Source of the DNA: CAJQQY01 sp964564545
GTDB taxonomy: Bacteria; Bacteroidota; Bacteroidia; Chitinophagales; Saprospiraceae
Direction of reading: 5' to 3'
Length of the DNA stretch: 64,000 bases
Assembly (NCBI GenBank): GCA_964564545.1
Contig: CAZMBP010000092.1
Location: 1 to 64,000, forward strand
Part shown: positions 17,823-25,476 of the stretch, piece after piece
How positions within the stretch are numbered: the stretch's first letter is position 1
Layout: every line of letters starts with the position of its first letter
The notes under the pieces: model-generated
Told to the model about the DNA's origin: nothing
Database searches by the model: none
Seen by the model: only the letters and a program-made list of their open reading frames with translations
Program-made: the position numbers and the translations under genes

Positions 17823-17839
17823 TGCGTATTTTTTACACA
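17823..17839. promoter_or_regulatory. Candidate NrtR operator B
   Basis: This is an identical 17-bp copy of operator A. The 52-base offset is close to five helical turns, so two dimers could sit on the same DNA face and act together. Confidence 0.7.
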
Positions 17840-17859
17840 AAAAATCAATTCTATAAAAA

Positions 17860-17891
17860 AATCCTTTTTGCTAAATAAAGCAAAAAGGATT
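17860..17891 (-). terminator. Terminator of nrtR
   Basis: AATCCTTTTTGCT pairs with AGCAAAAAGGATT. On the minus strand a T-run follows. It lies 56 bases after the nrtR stop and before the operators, so nrtR is transcribed separately from the synthetase operon. Confidence 0.85.
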
Positions 17892-17946
17892 CAAAATAAC
17901 CCATAACTAACTGATTACGAGCTATTTAAAAGCAAACTTAGGAAAA

Positions 17947-18627
17947 TCAGACTTCAAAAGACATTCCTTTCTTTTCTAATGCTAAATATTTTTTCTCATC
18001 AAATCGATAATAAGAACCTGGCCTTCCACGCCCTCCGCCTGACTTCTCTTCCAACTCTTCAAGGATATCTAATTTTAAAAATTTCTTCCTGAAGTTTCTA
18101 CGGTCAAGTTTTCGATCATAGATTACTTCGTAAAGATGATGAATTTCTTCCATTGTAAATTTCTTATCCAACAACTTAAAACCAATAGGCTGGTACCCTA
18201 CTTTACTCCTTAATCTCTCTAAGGCATAATCCAAAATCTTTTGATGATCAAATGCTAATTTGGGCAATTCATTCAAATTAAACCATTGTGCATCTTCGGC
18301 ATCAGTAGCAGCAAATAATTCAAAATTAGAACTACGAACCAAACCATAATAGGCAATCGTTACAATACGACTTCGAGGATCTCGTTTTGGATCTCCGAAA
18401 GAATATAATTGTTCGAGGTAGTTAACTTTGACGCCAGTCTCCTCTTCGAGTTCTCGTTCGACTGCTTCTTCGAGACTTTCTTTTTCTTTAACGAATCCTC
18501 CGGGGATTGCCCAGCGGCCCTTGAAAGGTGGGTATTTTCTTTTTACCAAAAGGACGGATAATCCTTCTTTGGGTTCATAACCAAAAACGATTGCATCGAC
18601 TGTCAGACTGATATTCGGAGTTGCCAT
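17947..18627 (-). CDS. nrtR: NrtR-type Nudix regulator of NAD metabolism
   Basis: The protein has 226 residues. A Nudix domain occupies about residues 1-140 (LLVKRKYPPFKGRWAIPGGF), and a winged-helix DNA-binding domain follows (about 150-226, with FRKKFLKLDILEEL). This is the layout of NrtR, which represses NAD genes and lets go of DNA when it binds ADP-ribose. The Nudix box is complete in the pattern Gx5Ex7REUxEExGU, so hydrolysis of ADP-ribose is possible. A matching operator lies 30 bp upstream of its ATG, which suggests autoregulation. It sits next to the genes it would control. Confidence 0.9.
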   Translation of the reverse strand: MATPNISLTVDAIVFGYEPKEGLSVLLVKRKYPPFKGRWAIPGGFVKEKESLEEAVERELEEETGVKVNYLEQLYSFGDPKRDPRSRIVTIAYYGLVRSSNFELFAATDAEDAQWFNLNELPKLAFDHQKILDYALERLRSKVGYQPIGFKLLDKKFTMEEIHHLYEVIYDRKLDRRNFRKKFLKLDILEELEEKSGGGRGRPGSYYRFDEKKYLALEKKGMSFEV

Positions 18628-18657
18628 GAAGTTATTTTTGAGCTTGCAAAATTATTT

Positions 18658-18674
18658 TGCGTACAAAATACGGG
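18658..18674. promoter_or_regulatory. Candidate NrtR operator C (nrtR autoregulation)
   Basis: TGCGTA-CAAAA-TACGGG shows the same 6-5-6 spacing as operators A and B, with a weaker right half. It is 30 bp upstream of the nrtR ATG. Confidence 0.6.
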
Positions 18675-18746
18675 AATATTTTTGAGAAAGGTAGGAGAAG
18701 TGTGAGAGGTTTTTTATTTTACTCTGAATATGATTATATTTATTTT

Positions 18747-18866
18747 TTTGACGCTGACTTTTTATGAATTGTTATGACTAATTATGTTCTCTAAATTATG
18801 GGAAATTTTCCAAAGGAAAATAAAAACATTAAAAGTCATAACTGTTCATAAAAAGTCAGCGTCAAA
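18747..18866. repeat. Left flanking palindrome of the GxxExxY unit
   Basis: The outer 22 bp at each end are perfect reverse complements (start TTTGACGCTGAC, end GTCAGCGTCAAA). Further pairing GTTATGACT/AGTCATAAC lies inside. The central part GGAAATTTTCCAAAGGAAAA is shared with the right copy at 19333-19443. It ends 25 bp before the likely start of the GxxExxY gene. Confidence 0.9.
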
Positions 18867-18891
18867 TTTCGCACTCTCTAAAAACATACCA

Positions 18892-19314
18892 ATGGGAAAC
18901 TACTCTAACTACCAACATTCCGAATTAACATCTGAGATTATTAAAGCTGCTTACTTTGTTCATGATTATCTAGGTTTTGGATTTTTAGAATCTGTATATG
19001 AACAAGCTCTTGAAGTAAGATTATTACAACAAGGTTATGATGTAATAAGACAGCATCCAATAAAAGTTTACTTTGAGGGAGAAGAAGTAGGTAACTTTAA
19101 AGCAGACTTGATTGTTAACGATTTAATTATTCTTGAATTAAAAGCAGTTGAAACTATCCATAAAAGGCACGAAGTGCAATTAGTTAACTATTTAAAATCA
19201 ACTGAGATTGAAATAGGCTTACTAATTAACTTTGGAGAAAAATTAGAAATAAAAAGAAGAGTATTTAGTAATAGTCAAAAAAAAGGAGGAAATAGAATCC
19301 CAAATAGTTTTTGA
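18892..19314 (+). CDS. GxxExxY protein (PD-(D/E)XK superfamily)
   Basis: The protein has 140 residues from ATG 18892 (MGNYSNYQHSELT). An in-frame ATG at 18784 exists but lies inside the palindrome, so I reject it. The naming motif GFLESVYEQAL is at about residues 26-36. The nuclease-like core KADLIVNDLIILELKAVE gives D, then ExK, the PD-(D/E)XK metal site. It then has HEVQLVNYLKS and ends in a short tail. The family is widespread in Bacteroidota, but its job is not established. The gene is enclosed by two copies of one palindrome, 18747-18866 and 19333-19443, which suggests a mobile or repeat-linked unit. Confidence 0.88.
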   Translation: MGNYSNYQHSELTSEIIKAAYFVHDYLGFGFLESVYEQALEVRLLQQGYDVIRQHPIKVYFEGEEVGNFKADLIVNDLIILELKAVETIHKRHEVQLVNYLKSTEIEIGLLINFGEKLEIKRRVFSNSQKKGGNRIPNSF

Positions 19315-19332
19315 TACCTTAGTATTATTTTT

Positions 19333-19443
19333 TTTGACGCTGACTTTTTATGAATTATTATGACTCATTATGTTCTCTGAGTTATCGGAAATTTTCCAAA
19401 GGAAAATAAAAACATTAAAAGTCATAATAATTCAGCGTCAAAA
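19333..19443. repeat. Right flanking palindrome of the GxxExxY unit
   Basis: It lies in the same orientation as the left copy and matches it closely. The right arm lacks ten bases, so its outer pairing is TTTGACGCTGA/TCAGCGTCAAA and the inner pairing is AATTATTATGACT/AGTCATAATAATT. It begins 18 bp after the GxxExxY stop. Confidence 0.9.
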
Positions 19444-19472
19444 AATCTTTAATCAAACAACCTCTCCTGTTC

Positions 19473-19976
19473 ATGGCTATTAACGAAAACATACTAGACG
19501 AATCCTTCAACGATTCTCCACCAAAAAATAAATGGAAACTCGCGTTTCTTTCTATTTCAATTTTGGTAGTTGCATTCTCTATAGTATTACTTCTACAAGA
19601 TTATATTCCCATCGTAATACCTTATTATGCCTCAATGATTTTCGCTCTTTATTTTTTTATCAAAAGAATAAACTATAACGAAATGAATATTGGAGAATTA
19701 TTTTTGTGGGGGATTTTTATCATTTTGGGAGGGAAACTATTCGTCAATAACTTTTACGTCCTCTTTTTTTCTGATATGACAATCGGATCCGTTGTTGATT
19801 TTTTTTACTTTAATATTGGATCATTTTTTCGCTGTATTATCTTAGGAAGTATGCTTTCTTTCGGAGTTTTTCATTTGATTAAAAACAAAAGTTGGTCGAT
19901 GCTTATTTTGATGGTTCTGGCTTCTTGGGTGTCTCAGACTTTGTTGCTGATTGACCCTGAGTTATTAGGAGGTTAA
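19473..19976 (+). CDS. Hypothetical membrane protein
   Basis: The protein has 167 residues. The N-terminus is charged and cytoplasm-like; about five hydrophobic segments follow between residues 22 and 162. I recognise no family. The 3' end overlaps the convergent lipoprotein gene by 74 bases, so the two transcripts would be antisense at their ends. Its start lies 30 bp after the right palindrome of the GxxExxY unit. Confidence 0.65.
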   Translation: MAINENILDESFNDSPPKNKWKLAFLSISILVVAFSIVLLLQDYIPIVIPYYASMIFALYFFIKRINYNEMNIGELFLWGIFIILGGKLFVNNFYVLFFSDMTIGSVVDFFYFNIGSFFRCIILGSMLSFGVFHLIKNKSWSMLILMVLASWVSQTLLLIDPELLGG

Positions 19977-20421
19977 GCTTTTCGGCTGTCTCTTCTAAAT
20001 AAGTTTTATCAAACCATTTTTCATTTAAAGTGGTTACTCCATCAATATATTGCATAGCAATTCTTTGCACATGAACTAACTCATCATCAATAACAAATCC
20101 CATGTAATTTCGAGCATATAATTTGGTGGCATCTGCCCAAACTTTGGTTCCTTCCTCATTGAGCCTTACTTGCAACCCTTCTCCACCAACCATACCTGAG
20201 TAAATCATTACTTCTGAAAAATGTGGAGGTGTAATAACTGGTATAGGATTTAGTAGGAATGTATCCTGAGTATTTAACTTTACTCGCTGAACCAAATCTT
20301 CTCGATCTTTCTTTACAATATAATACCAGCCAGTTTCCAGTTTTTGAGGTTCTTCAGGAGCGGTGCAACTTGATATCATTCCAAAAAATAACAATACAAG
20401 TAAATAATTTAAAAATTTCAT
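19903..20421 (-). CDS. Lipoprotein with SecD-P1-like segment
   Basis: The protein has 172 residues. The lipobox is GMISSC. After GWYYIVKKDRED, the stretch GLQVRLNEEGTKVWADATK with YMGFVIDDELVHVQRI resembles the P1 head of SecD-like proteins, where a parameter-like protein repeats this fold. The C-terminus is lysine/proline-rich. Its role is unknown. The last 74 bases overlap the convergent membrane protein gene. Confidence 0.7.
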   Translation of the reverse strand: MKFLNYLLVLLFFGMISSCTAPEEPQKLETGWYYIVKKDREDLVQRVKLNTQDTFLLNPIPVITPPHFSEVMIYSGMVGGEGLQVRLNEEGTKVWADATKLYARNYMGFVIDDELVHVQRIAMQYIDGVTTLNEKWFDKTYLEETAEKLNLLITQGQSATKSETPKKPEPSK

Positions 20422-20470
20422 TTTCTATTTTTTTATTAAAACGACATTAACTATACCAAGAAGTTACTGT

Positions 20471-21664
20471 TTACCCCCTTGGAGTTAATTTTTCTAAATA
20501 ATGAAAATTAATCCCAAACTGCTTTTTCAACTCCTCCACCTTTTCCAAATAAATTTTTGGATCAATTTCTTCTTTTCTTTTTTGTCCAACGATCATTACA
20601 TTTTTGCCCGTATGATCCATTGAGATAAATTCAAAAACTTTGGTTTTATAGCCATTTGCTTCTAAAATCAAGGCACGAATCGTATCGGTTACAATCTCTG
20701 CTTGTCGCTCTTTTAGTATGCCAAAATTTAATATTGGTTCAAGCAATGAATCATCTTTAATCTGTTTCCGAATTTGTTTATGACAACAAGGAGCACAAAT
20801 AATCAGTTGTGCATCAGCTTTGATTCCTTTTGCAATGGCTTCATCAGTCGCAGTATCACAAGCATGCAAAGCGATCAAAATATCAGTCTCCGGCAATTCA
20901 TATCCTTGTATAAAACCTTGTTCAAAATGTAGATTTTCAAACTTAGAATTTTGAGCTATTTTATTACATATCTCAATTAGGTTTTCACGAATTTCGACAC
21001 CGGTCACTTTAGCTTTCAAGTTTAGAACATTCACTAAATAATCATAAAGTGCAAAAGTGAGGTAACCTTTCCCTGACCCCATATCAACTATTCGTAAAGG
21101 TTTTTGCTCATCAACTCCTGTTAATTTACCAGCTAAAATCTGTGGATTCTTACGCAGTAAATCAGCAACAACTTCGACAAATTTTTTGATTTGTTTGTAT
21201 TTATCACCCTTGCCTTTTTGTACTCGATCTTTATCATCGAGGATGCCCAACTCTTGTAAATAAGTTGTTTTTTGAATTAGACCAGTTTTATCTTTATCAT
21301 GTTGGCGATCTGGTTTTTTGGAAAAAGTAGGTTTGCCATTTCGAATATTGATTTTGCCTTTTTTATTTTTTTCAAAAACAAAATCTCGTTCGGTAGTGAA
21401 TAAGTTGGCTATCCAAAATTCATGGCCGATTAGTTTCCCGAGTTCTGTTTCTCCATTTTCCAGGGAAAAATTCTTGGTGATGTCTTGCGTCTCATGTCGA
21501 AAAACGAAGGAGTATTGCAACTCCTTTTTAATCATGGCGAGTTTGATTAAAACCTTTTTTAGCGAAGCGGAACGATCAGCATTTTTGCTCAACGTTAATC
21601 GCACGAAGGTATCGTTGGTTACGCTTTCGGAAATTTTTTGGATAAAATCTGTTTGTGAATTCAT
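20471..21664 (-). CDS. SAM-dependent methyltransferase (Methyltransf_32 type)
   Basis: The protein has 397 residues from ATG 21664 (MNSQTDFIQK); the longer frame begins inside a palindrome and is rejected. The N-terminal half is a helical domain. The SAM-binding motif I is RIVDMGSGKGYLTFALYDYL at about 200-220. The later HACDTATDEAI and IICAPCCHKQIRKQ motifs, with a Cys pair and His, match the group of METTL25/RRNAD1-like proteins. The substrate is probably RNA or protein, but this is not shown for bacterial members. Confidence 0.85.
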   Translation of the reverse strand: MNSQTDFIQKISESVTNDTFVRLTLSKNADRSASLKKVLIKLAMIKKELQYSFVFRHETQDITKNFSLENGETELGKLIGHEFWIANLFTTERDFVFEKNKKGKINIRNGKPTFSKKPDRQHDKDKTGLIQKTTYLQELGILDDKDRVQKGKGDKYKQIKKFVEVVADLLRKNPQILAGKLTGVDEQKPLRIVDMGSGKGYLTFALYDYLVNVLNLKAKVTGVEIRENLIEICNKIAQNSKFENLHFEQGFIQGYELPETDILIALHACDTATDEAIAKGIKADAQLIICAPCCHKQIRKQIKDDSLLEPILNFGILKERQAEIVTDTIRALILEANGYKTKVFEFISMDHTGKNVMIVGQKRKEEIDPKIYLEKVEELKKQFGINFHYLEKLTPRG

Positions 21665-21706
21665 TGATGCAAAGATAGGTTTTTGGATGGAAAAAATTGT
21701 TATCAA

Positions 21707-21820
21707 ATGGGAACACGGATTAGGCGGATTGGAGCGGATGAACACGGATTTATCCACACCGTTTTGTTATTATAATAATCTGTGAAAATCCGTTTCAATC
21801 CGTCCAATCCGCGTTCCCAT
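21707..21820. repeat. Dispersed ATCCGC palindrome, copy 3
   Basis: Outer arms ATGGGAACACGGATTAGGCG and its near reverse complement CGTCCAATCCGCGTTCCCAT enclose further AACACGGATT-like pairing. It separates two divergent genes, the methyltransferase and the DUF885 lipoprotein. Confidence 0.85.
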
Positions 21821-21865
21821 CATCTATATTTTTTTTATCTTGCAATTACAAAACATCAACGACAT

Positions 21866-23614
21866 ATGAAAAAGCTTCTTTTCCTTTTTTCCATGGCAAC
21901 TTTAGTTTTCCTTACAAGTTGCCAACAAGACATTCCCGAAAATAAAAATGATGCCCTGTCAAAAGAGCTTCACGCTATTTTTGATGAAGAATGGAAGTTC
22001 CGAACCAAAGATGATGATGGCGAACTTCTCCCAGATGTCACTCCCGAAAGAAAGAAAAAAGATGCTGAATTTTGGAAAGGTATTTTGGAGAAACTAGCCA
22101 AGATTGATCGAACAAAATTGACTAAAGAAGATCGCATCAATTACGATATTTTCAAATATCAATTAGAAGATAAAATAGCTCGAATTGGTTTCGAAGATTA
22201 CTTGATGCCATTGAATGCCGAAGGCGGTTTCTATACCAATCTTTCCTACATGGTTCGAGGCATGTCATTTGAAAATGCAGATGACTATGAGAAGTATTTG
22301 AAAAAATTAAAAGCAGTTCCAAAGTTTTTTGATGACAATATTGCTCTTATGAAACTGGGTATAGAGAAAGGTATTACTCAACCCAACATCATTGTCAAAA
22401 ACTATAAAGCATTGATTAAATCGTACCTCGTAGACACTCCTTCGAAGAGTAGTTTTTATGGTCCTTTTTCCAAAATGAATAGTAGTATTCCTGAGGAATT
22501 ACAAACTGATTTGCAAGATCGAGCTAAGGAAATCATTCTTACTCACGTCCTTCCTTCTTATCAAAAGTTCGATAAATTCATGGAGGAAGAATATGTCCCA
22601 AAATCTCGTAAATCATTGATTGCTAGCGACTTACCTAAAGGAAAAGAGTACTACGAGCAACGTGTTCAATTTTTTACCACATTGCCAATGACCTCTGATG
22701 AAATTTTTGAATTAGGAGAAAAAGAGGTAGCAAGGATTCGTGCGGACATGGAGCAAATCATACGTGATGTAAAATTTGAAGGTAGTTTTGCTGACTTCCT
22801 CGCTTTCCTTCGAACTGATCCACAGTTCTATGCAAAGACGCCAAAAGGATTGCTCAAAGAAGCTTCTTATTTAGCAAAAAAAATGGATGGAAAACTTCCC
22901 CAATTTTTTAATACGTTACCTCGAAATTCCTATGGCGTGGAACCTGTGCCTGCTGCGATTGCACCAAATTATACTGGTGGTCGATACTCAGGTGGTTCTC
23001 TTAAAAATCACAAAGCGGGAAATTATTGGGTGAATACATACAAGTTAGAAAGTCGGCCTTTGTATGTTTTGCCAGCCTTAACTTTGCACGAAGCTGTGCC
23101 GGGTCATCACTTGCAAATTTCGTTGGCGCAAGAGTTGGAAGGCTTCCCTGAGTTTCGAAAAAATACTTACTTGTCCTGCTATGGAGAAGGTTGGGGACTG
23201 TACTCTGAATACCTTGGAATTGAAGCTGGCATGTACGAAACTCCTTATGAAAATTTTGGTCGGATGACTTATGAAATGTGGCGAGCTTGTCGCTTGGTTG
23301 TAGATGTAGGAATTCACGCTAAGGGTTGGTCGCGAGATCAAGCGGTGGAATTTTTAGGATCAAATACTGCACTTTCCTTGCATGAGGTGAATACTGAAAT
23401 TGATCGATATATTGGTTGGCCGGGACAAGCCTTGTCCTATAAAATGGGGGAATTGAAAATTCGAGAATTGCGAAAAAAAGCGGAGACGAATTTGGGTGAT
23501 AAATTTAATTTGCGAGATTTTCATGATGTAGTTTTGTTGAATGGAGCGGTGCCTTTATTTGTTTTGGAGGAGTTAGTGAACGATTGGATTGAGAATGTAA
23601 AATCAACATCATAA
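21866..23614 (+). CDS. DUF885 metallopeptidase-like lipoprotein
   Basis: The protein has 582 residues from ATG 21866. The lipobox is FLTSC. The long helical DUF885 body ends in the zinc-site region LHEAVPGHHLQISLAQEL (HExxxGHH) and then SCYGEGWGLYSEYLG with a further Glu. A tail with PGQALSYKMGELKIREL is typical of the family. These proteins resemble gluzincin peptidases. It is probably an outer-membrane or periplasmic peptidase. The frame extends upstream to 21782 through the palindrome, but the signal peptide fixes the start. Confidence 0.92.
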   Translation: MKKLLFLFSMATLVFLTSCQQDIPENKNDALSKELHAIFDEEWKFRTKDDDGELLPDVTPERKKKDAEFWKGILEKLAKIDRTKLTKEDRINYDIFKYQLEDKIARIGFEDYLMPLNAEGGFYTNLSYMVRGMSFENADDYEKYLKKLKAVPKFFDDNIALMKLGIEKGITQPNIIVKNYKALIKSYLVDTPSKSSFYGPFSKMNSSIPEELQTDLQDRAKEIILTHVLPSYQKFDKFMEEEYVPKSRKSLIASDLPKGKEYYEQRVQFFTTLPMTSDEIFELGEKEVARIRADMEQIIRDVKFEGSFADFLAFLRTDPQFYAKTPKGLLKEASYLAKKMDGKLPQFFNTLPRNSYGVEPVPAAIAPNYTGGRYSGGSLKNHKAGNYWVNTYKLESRPLYVLPALTLHEAVPGHHLQISLAQELEGFPEFRKNTYLSCYGEGWGLYSEYLGIEAGMYETPYENFGRMTYEMWRACRLVVDVGIHAKGWSRDQAVEFLGSNTALSLHEVNTEIDRYIGWPGQALSYKMGELKIRELRKKAETNLGDKFNLRDFHDVVLLNGAVPLFVLEELVNDWIENVKSTS

Positions 23615-23624
23615 TTTTCAAAAC

Positions 23625-23897
23625 ATGACATCCATTTTTCTTAGCTTGATTCTTTTTTGCATGATTATTATAAGTTTAACCTTGGTAGTTTTTTGGATTA
23701 TATTAATGAGATTAAATCATCCTACTCCTGAAAAGTCAAAAACTTATCGGTTAAATCAGTTATCCAAATTTGAACGATTAAAGATTAAAATGCATATTGA
23801 TATGTGTATGGAGTGTCAAATTTTATTTGAAAATATGAAACAGATGGAAAATAAAAAACTACCTCTTGAGGATCATTTAGTTGACCCAAAGGAGTGA
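23625..23897 (+). CDS. Small membrane protein with HxxxCxxC zinc motif, paralogue 1
   Basis: The protein has 90 residues. One N-terminal membrane segment (about 4-28) precedes a helix and HIDMCMEC (H-x3-C-x2-C) at about 60-67. The C-terminus is LPLEDHLVDPKE. The motif is that of zinc anti-sigma (zf-HC2) domains, but here it follows the membrane anchor instead of preceding it. The gene starts 10 bases after the DUF885 gene and is followed 24 bases later by a paralogue. No sigma factor is beside it. Confidence 0.78.
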   Translation: MTSIFLSLILFCMIIISLTLVVFWIILMRLNHPTPEKSKTYRLNQLSKFERLKIKMHIDMCMECQILFENMKQMENKKLPLEDHLVDPKE

Positions 23898-23921
23898 ATT
23901 TAAGATAATAAATATAGACCT

Positions 23922-24176
23922 ATGCTTTCTTTAGTTTTTCTAATTTTATTGATTGTTTCAATCATTACTGTTATTGCTGTAGTTCGCCAAATTATGGGAA
24001 ATCAAAAACATTTGACCGATGATATCATTCGAAGATTTTTGATTAATCAACTAAGTGAAAAAGAACATGATCGAGCGACCGCTCACCTTGGAATTTGTGA
24101 AGCATGTCAAGAGCGATTGCATAATTTTGGAAATAAGCGACCATTGGAAGATCACTTGATTGATCCTAAAGAGTAA
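23922..24176 (+). CDS. Small membrane protein with HxxxCxxC zinc motif, paralogue 2
   Basis: The protein has 84 residues. A membrane segment occupies about 2-22, then DDIIRRFLINQLSEKEHDRA, then HLGICEACQERL (H-x3-C-x2-C), and the shared tail PLEDHLIDPKE. It is clearly a tandem duplicate of the gene before it. The conserved acidic tail in both suggests a binding surface. The likely role is sensing or protein holding at the inner membrane; the partner is unknown. Confidence 0.78.
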   Translation: MLSLVFLILLIVSIITVIAVVRQIMGNQKHLTDDIIRRFLINQLSEKEHDRATAHLGICEACQERLHNFGNKRPLEDHLIDPKE

Positions 24177-24232
24177 ATTAAAAAAGAAAATCTCCAGATT
24201 AATAATCCATCATCAAACACCAATAAAAATCA

Positions 24233-24309
24233 AGGACAATCATCTAAAATATCTTGAACTGAAGGGTTTTCTAAATTTCCAAAAACTTCAATTGTCGCTG
24301 AAAAATTAT
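24233..24309 (-). pseudogene. Detached copy of the 3' end of a neighbouring lipoprotein gene
   Basis: These 77 bp match 25480-25556, the last codons of the lipoprotein gene at 25477-26412, at 74 positions, in the same orientation. The stop codon is lost. The copy is 1.2 kb from its source with one gene between. It looks like the remnant of a tandem copy removed by deletion. The open frame that crosses it on the plus strand is chance. Confidence 0.8.
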
Positions 24310-24320
24310 AAAATAAAACA

Positions 24321-24367
24321 AAAGATGAAAGCGCTCAGTTTTGATTAAGCTGAACGCTTTCATCTTT
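24321..24367 (-). terminator. Terminator of the TolB-like lipoprotein gene
   Basis: A long hairpin with stem AAAGATGAAAGCG, one mismatch, then TCAG/CTGA. It touches the stop codon of the minus-strand gene and could serve both directions, since T-rich sequence flanks it on each strand. Confidence 0.75.
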
Positions 24368-25426
24368 TTACAAATCAATATCCAACAACCACTCTTCTCC
24401 CGTCACGATATTCTTTTTAAGAATTTCACGAAAGTAATATAGAGAGTCGGGGTGGTTCGCTACGTAACGATATTCTGATCTACTCACTAGTACTTCTTCT
24501 TGATTATTGGCAAACGTAACTCTTATACCTGATCCAACATTTTCGCAGTCTTCCTCCAATAATAAAGTTTCCTCTAGGGTAAGAATATTTAATTTAACTA
24601 TTCTTTGAGCTGCTTGTTTTTTTAAATGATAAATGATTTCCTCATCATTTAACCAAACATAACCAGCCAACCCAAATCCATTCATCTGAGAAATATCAAA
24701 TTCTTTAATTGAAATAAATTCTTTAGTAGAAATCAAGATATAACCTAATTCAAAAACACCTGTATGATTTGCACCAGTTAAAATTTTATCTCCTCTTATT
24801 GCAGATGTAACTTTGCCTATTCCTTCAGGAAAAACATAAACAATTCCTCCATCCCTATCCATTAAAATTATTTTACCTGGATAAAGCGGATGGTTAGAAT
24901 CATAGGGATTAAAAACGCAGTAAATGAGGCTATCATTTAAACACCATTGAGGAACTCTAAAACTTCCCTCATTATTTGTAATTTTGACTAAGTTAGTTCC
25001 GTCAAAATTGGCTCTCCACACTTGAAATGTAGATATCTCATTTAATAATAATTCATCGTTCTGATTCCAATCAAATAGTATAGGATTATTTAAAAGCGTC
25101 ATATCAAATCCTGCATCATAATATTCATTGCAAAGGTTGCTCTTATACACTCTCCACTCTTCATCAAAATCATGATGTATGAAAATAAACTCATCATCTA
25201 CGACTCCATTAGAAATTGGAGAATGAAGATAATCGTAAGTGAAATTTGCAATCACTTGTCCAGTATTAGAAAAAGGTATTTCAAAGCAAGTATCTACAGA
25301 AGTGGTAGAAAGTCCAATTGGACTTTCGCAGATTGTAATATTATTTCCACAAATGAAATTATTCTCATCCTTTTTACAATTAGTAAAAATTAAAGAGATG
25401 AACACCACATAAATTAAATTCCTCAT
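24368..25426 (-). CDS. TolB-like propeller lipoprotein
   Basis: The protein has 352 residues. The lipobox is LIFTNC. After a Cys-rich start (FICGNNITICESP) come repeated strands of TolB/WD40-like type: WRANFDGTNLVKITNNEGSF, PQWCLNDSLIYCVFNP, KIILMDRDGGIVY and a later IVKLNILTLEETLL. This is a single beta-propeller. The function is unknown; such proteins often hold ligands or partners in the periplasm. It forms a minus-strand pair with the lipoprotein upstream, 50 bp apart. Confidence 0.75.
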   Translation of the reverse strand: MRNLIYVVFISLIFTNCKKDENNFICGNNITICESPIGLSTTSVDTCFEIPFSNTGQVIANFTYDYLHSPISNGVVDDEFIFIHHDFDEEWRVYKSNLCNEYYDAGFDMTLLNNPILFDWNQNDELLLNEISTFQVWRANFDGTNLVKITNNEGSFRVPQWCLNDSLIYCVFNPYDSNHPLYPGKIILMDRDGGIVYVFPEGIGKVTSAIRGDKILTGANHTGVFELGYILISTKEFISIKEFDISQMNGFGLAGYVWLNDEEIIYHLKKQAAQRIVKLNILTLEETLLLEEDCENVGSGIRVTFANNQEEVLVSRSEYRYVANHPDSLYYFREILKKNIVTGEEWLLDIDL

Positions 25427-25476
25427 TTTTTGCTTTAAAAAGTTATCCTGCAGTTGAATTTCTTAGTACAAAAAAT

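Noticed and set aside
9263..18627. DarTG-type toxin-antitoxin system
   Set aside because: NADAR and macro proteins are present, but no ADP-ribosyltransferase toxin is visible, and a metabolic regulator controls the set.
18784..18891. Longer GxxExxY protein starting at 18784
   Set aside because: The first 36 codons lie mostly inside the flanking palindrome. The start at 18892 fits better.
24160..24348. 62-residue frame after the second zinc-motif gene
   Set aside because: It overlaps that gene and runs antisense over the 77-bp remnant of a lipoprotein gene.
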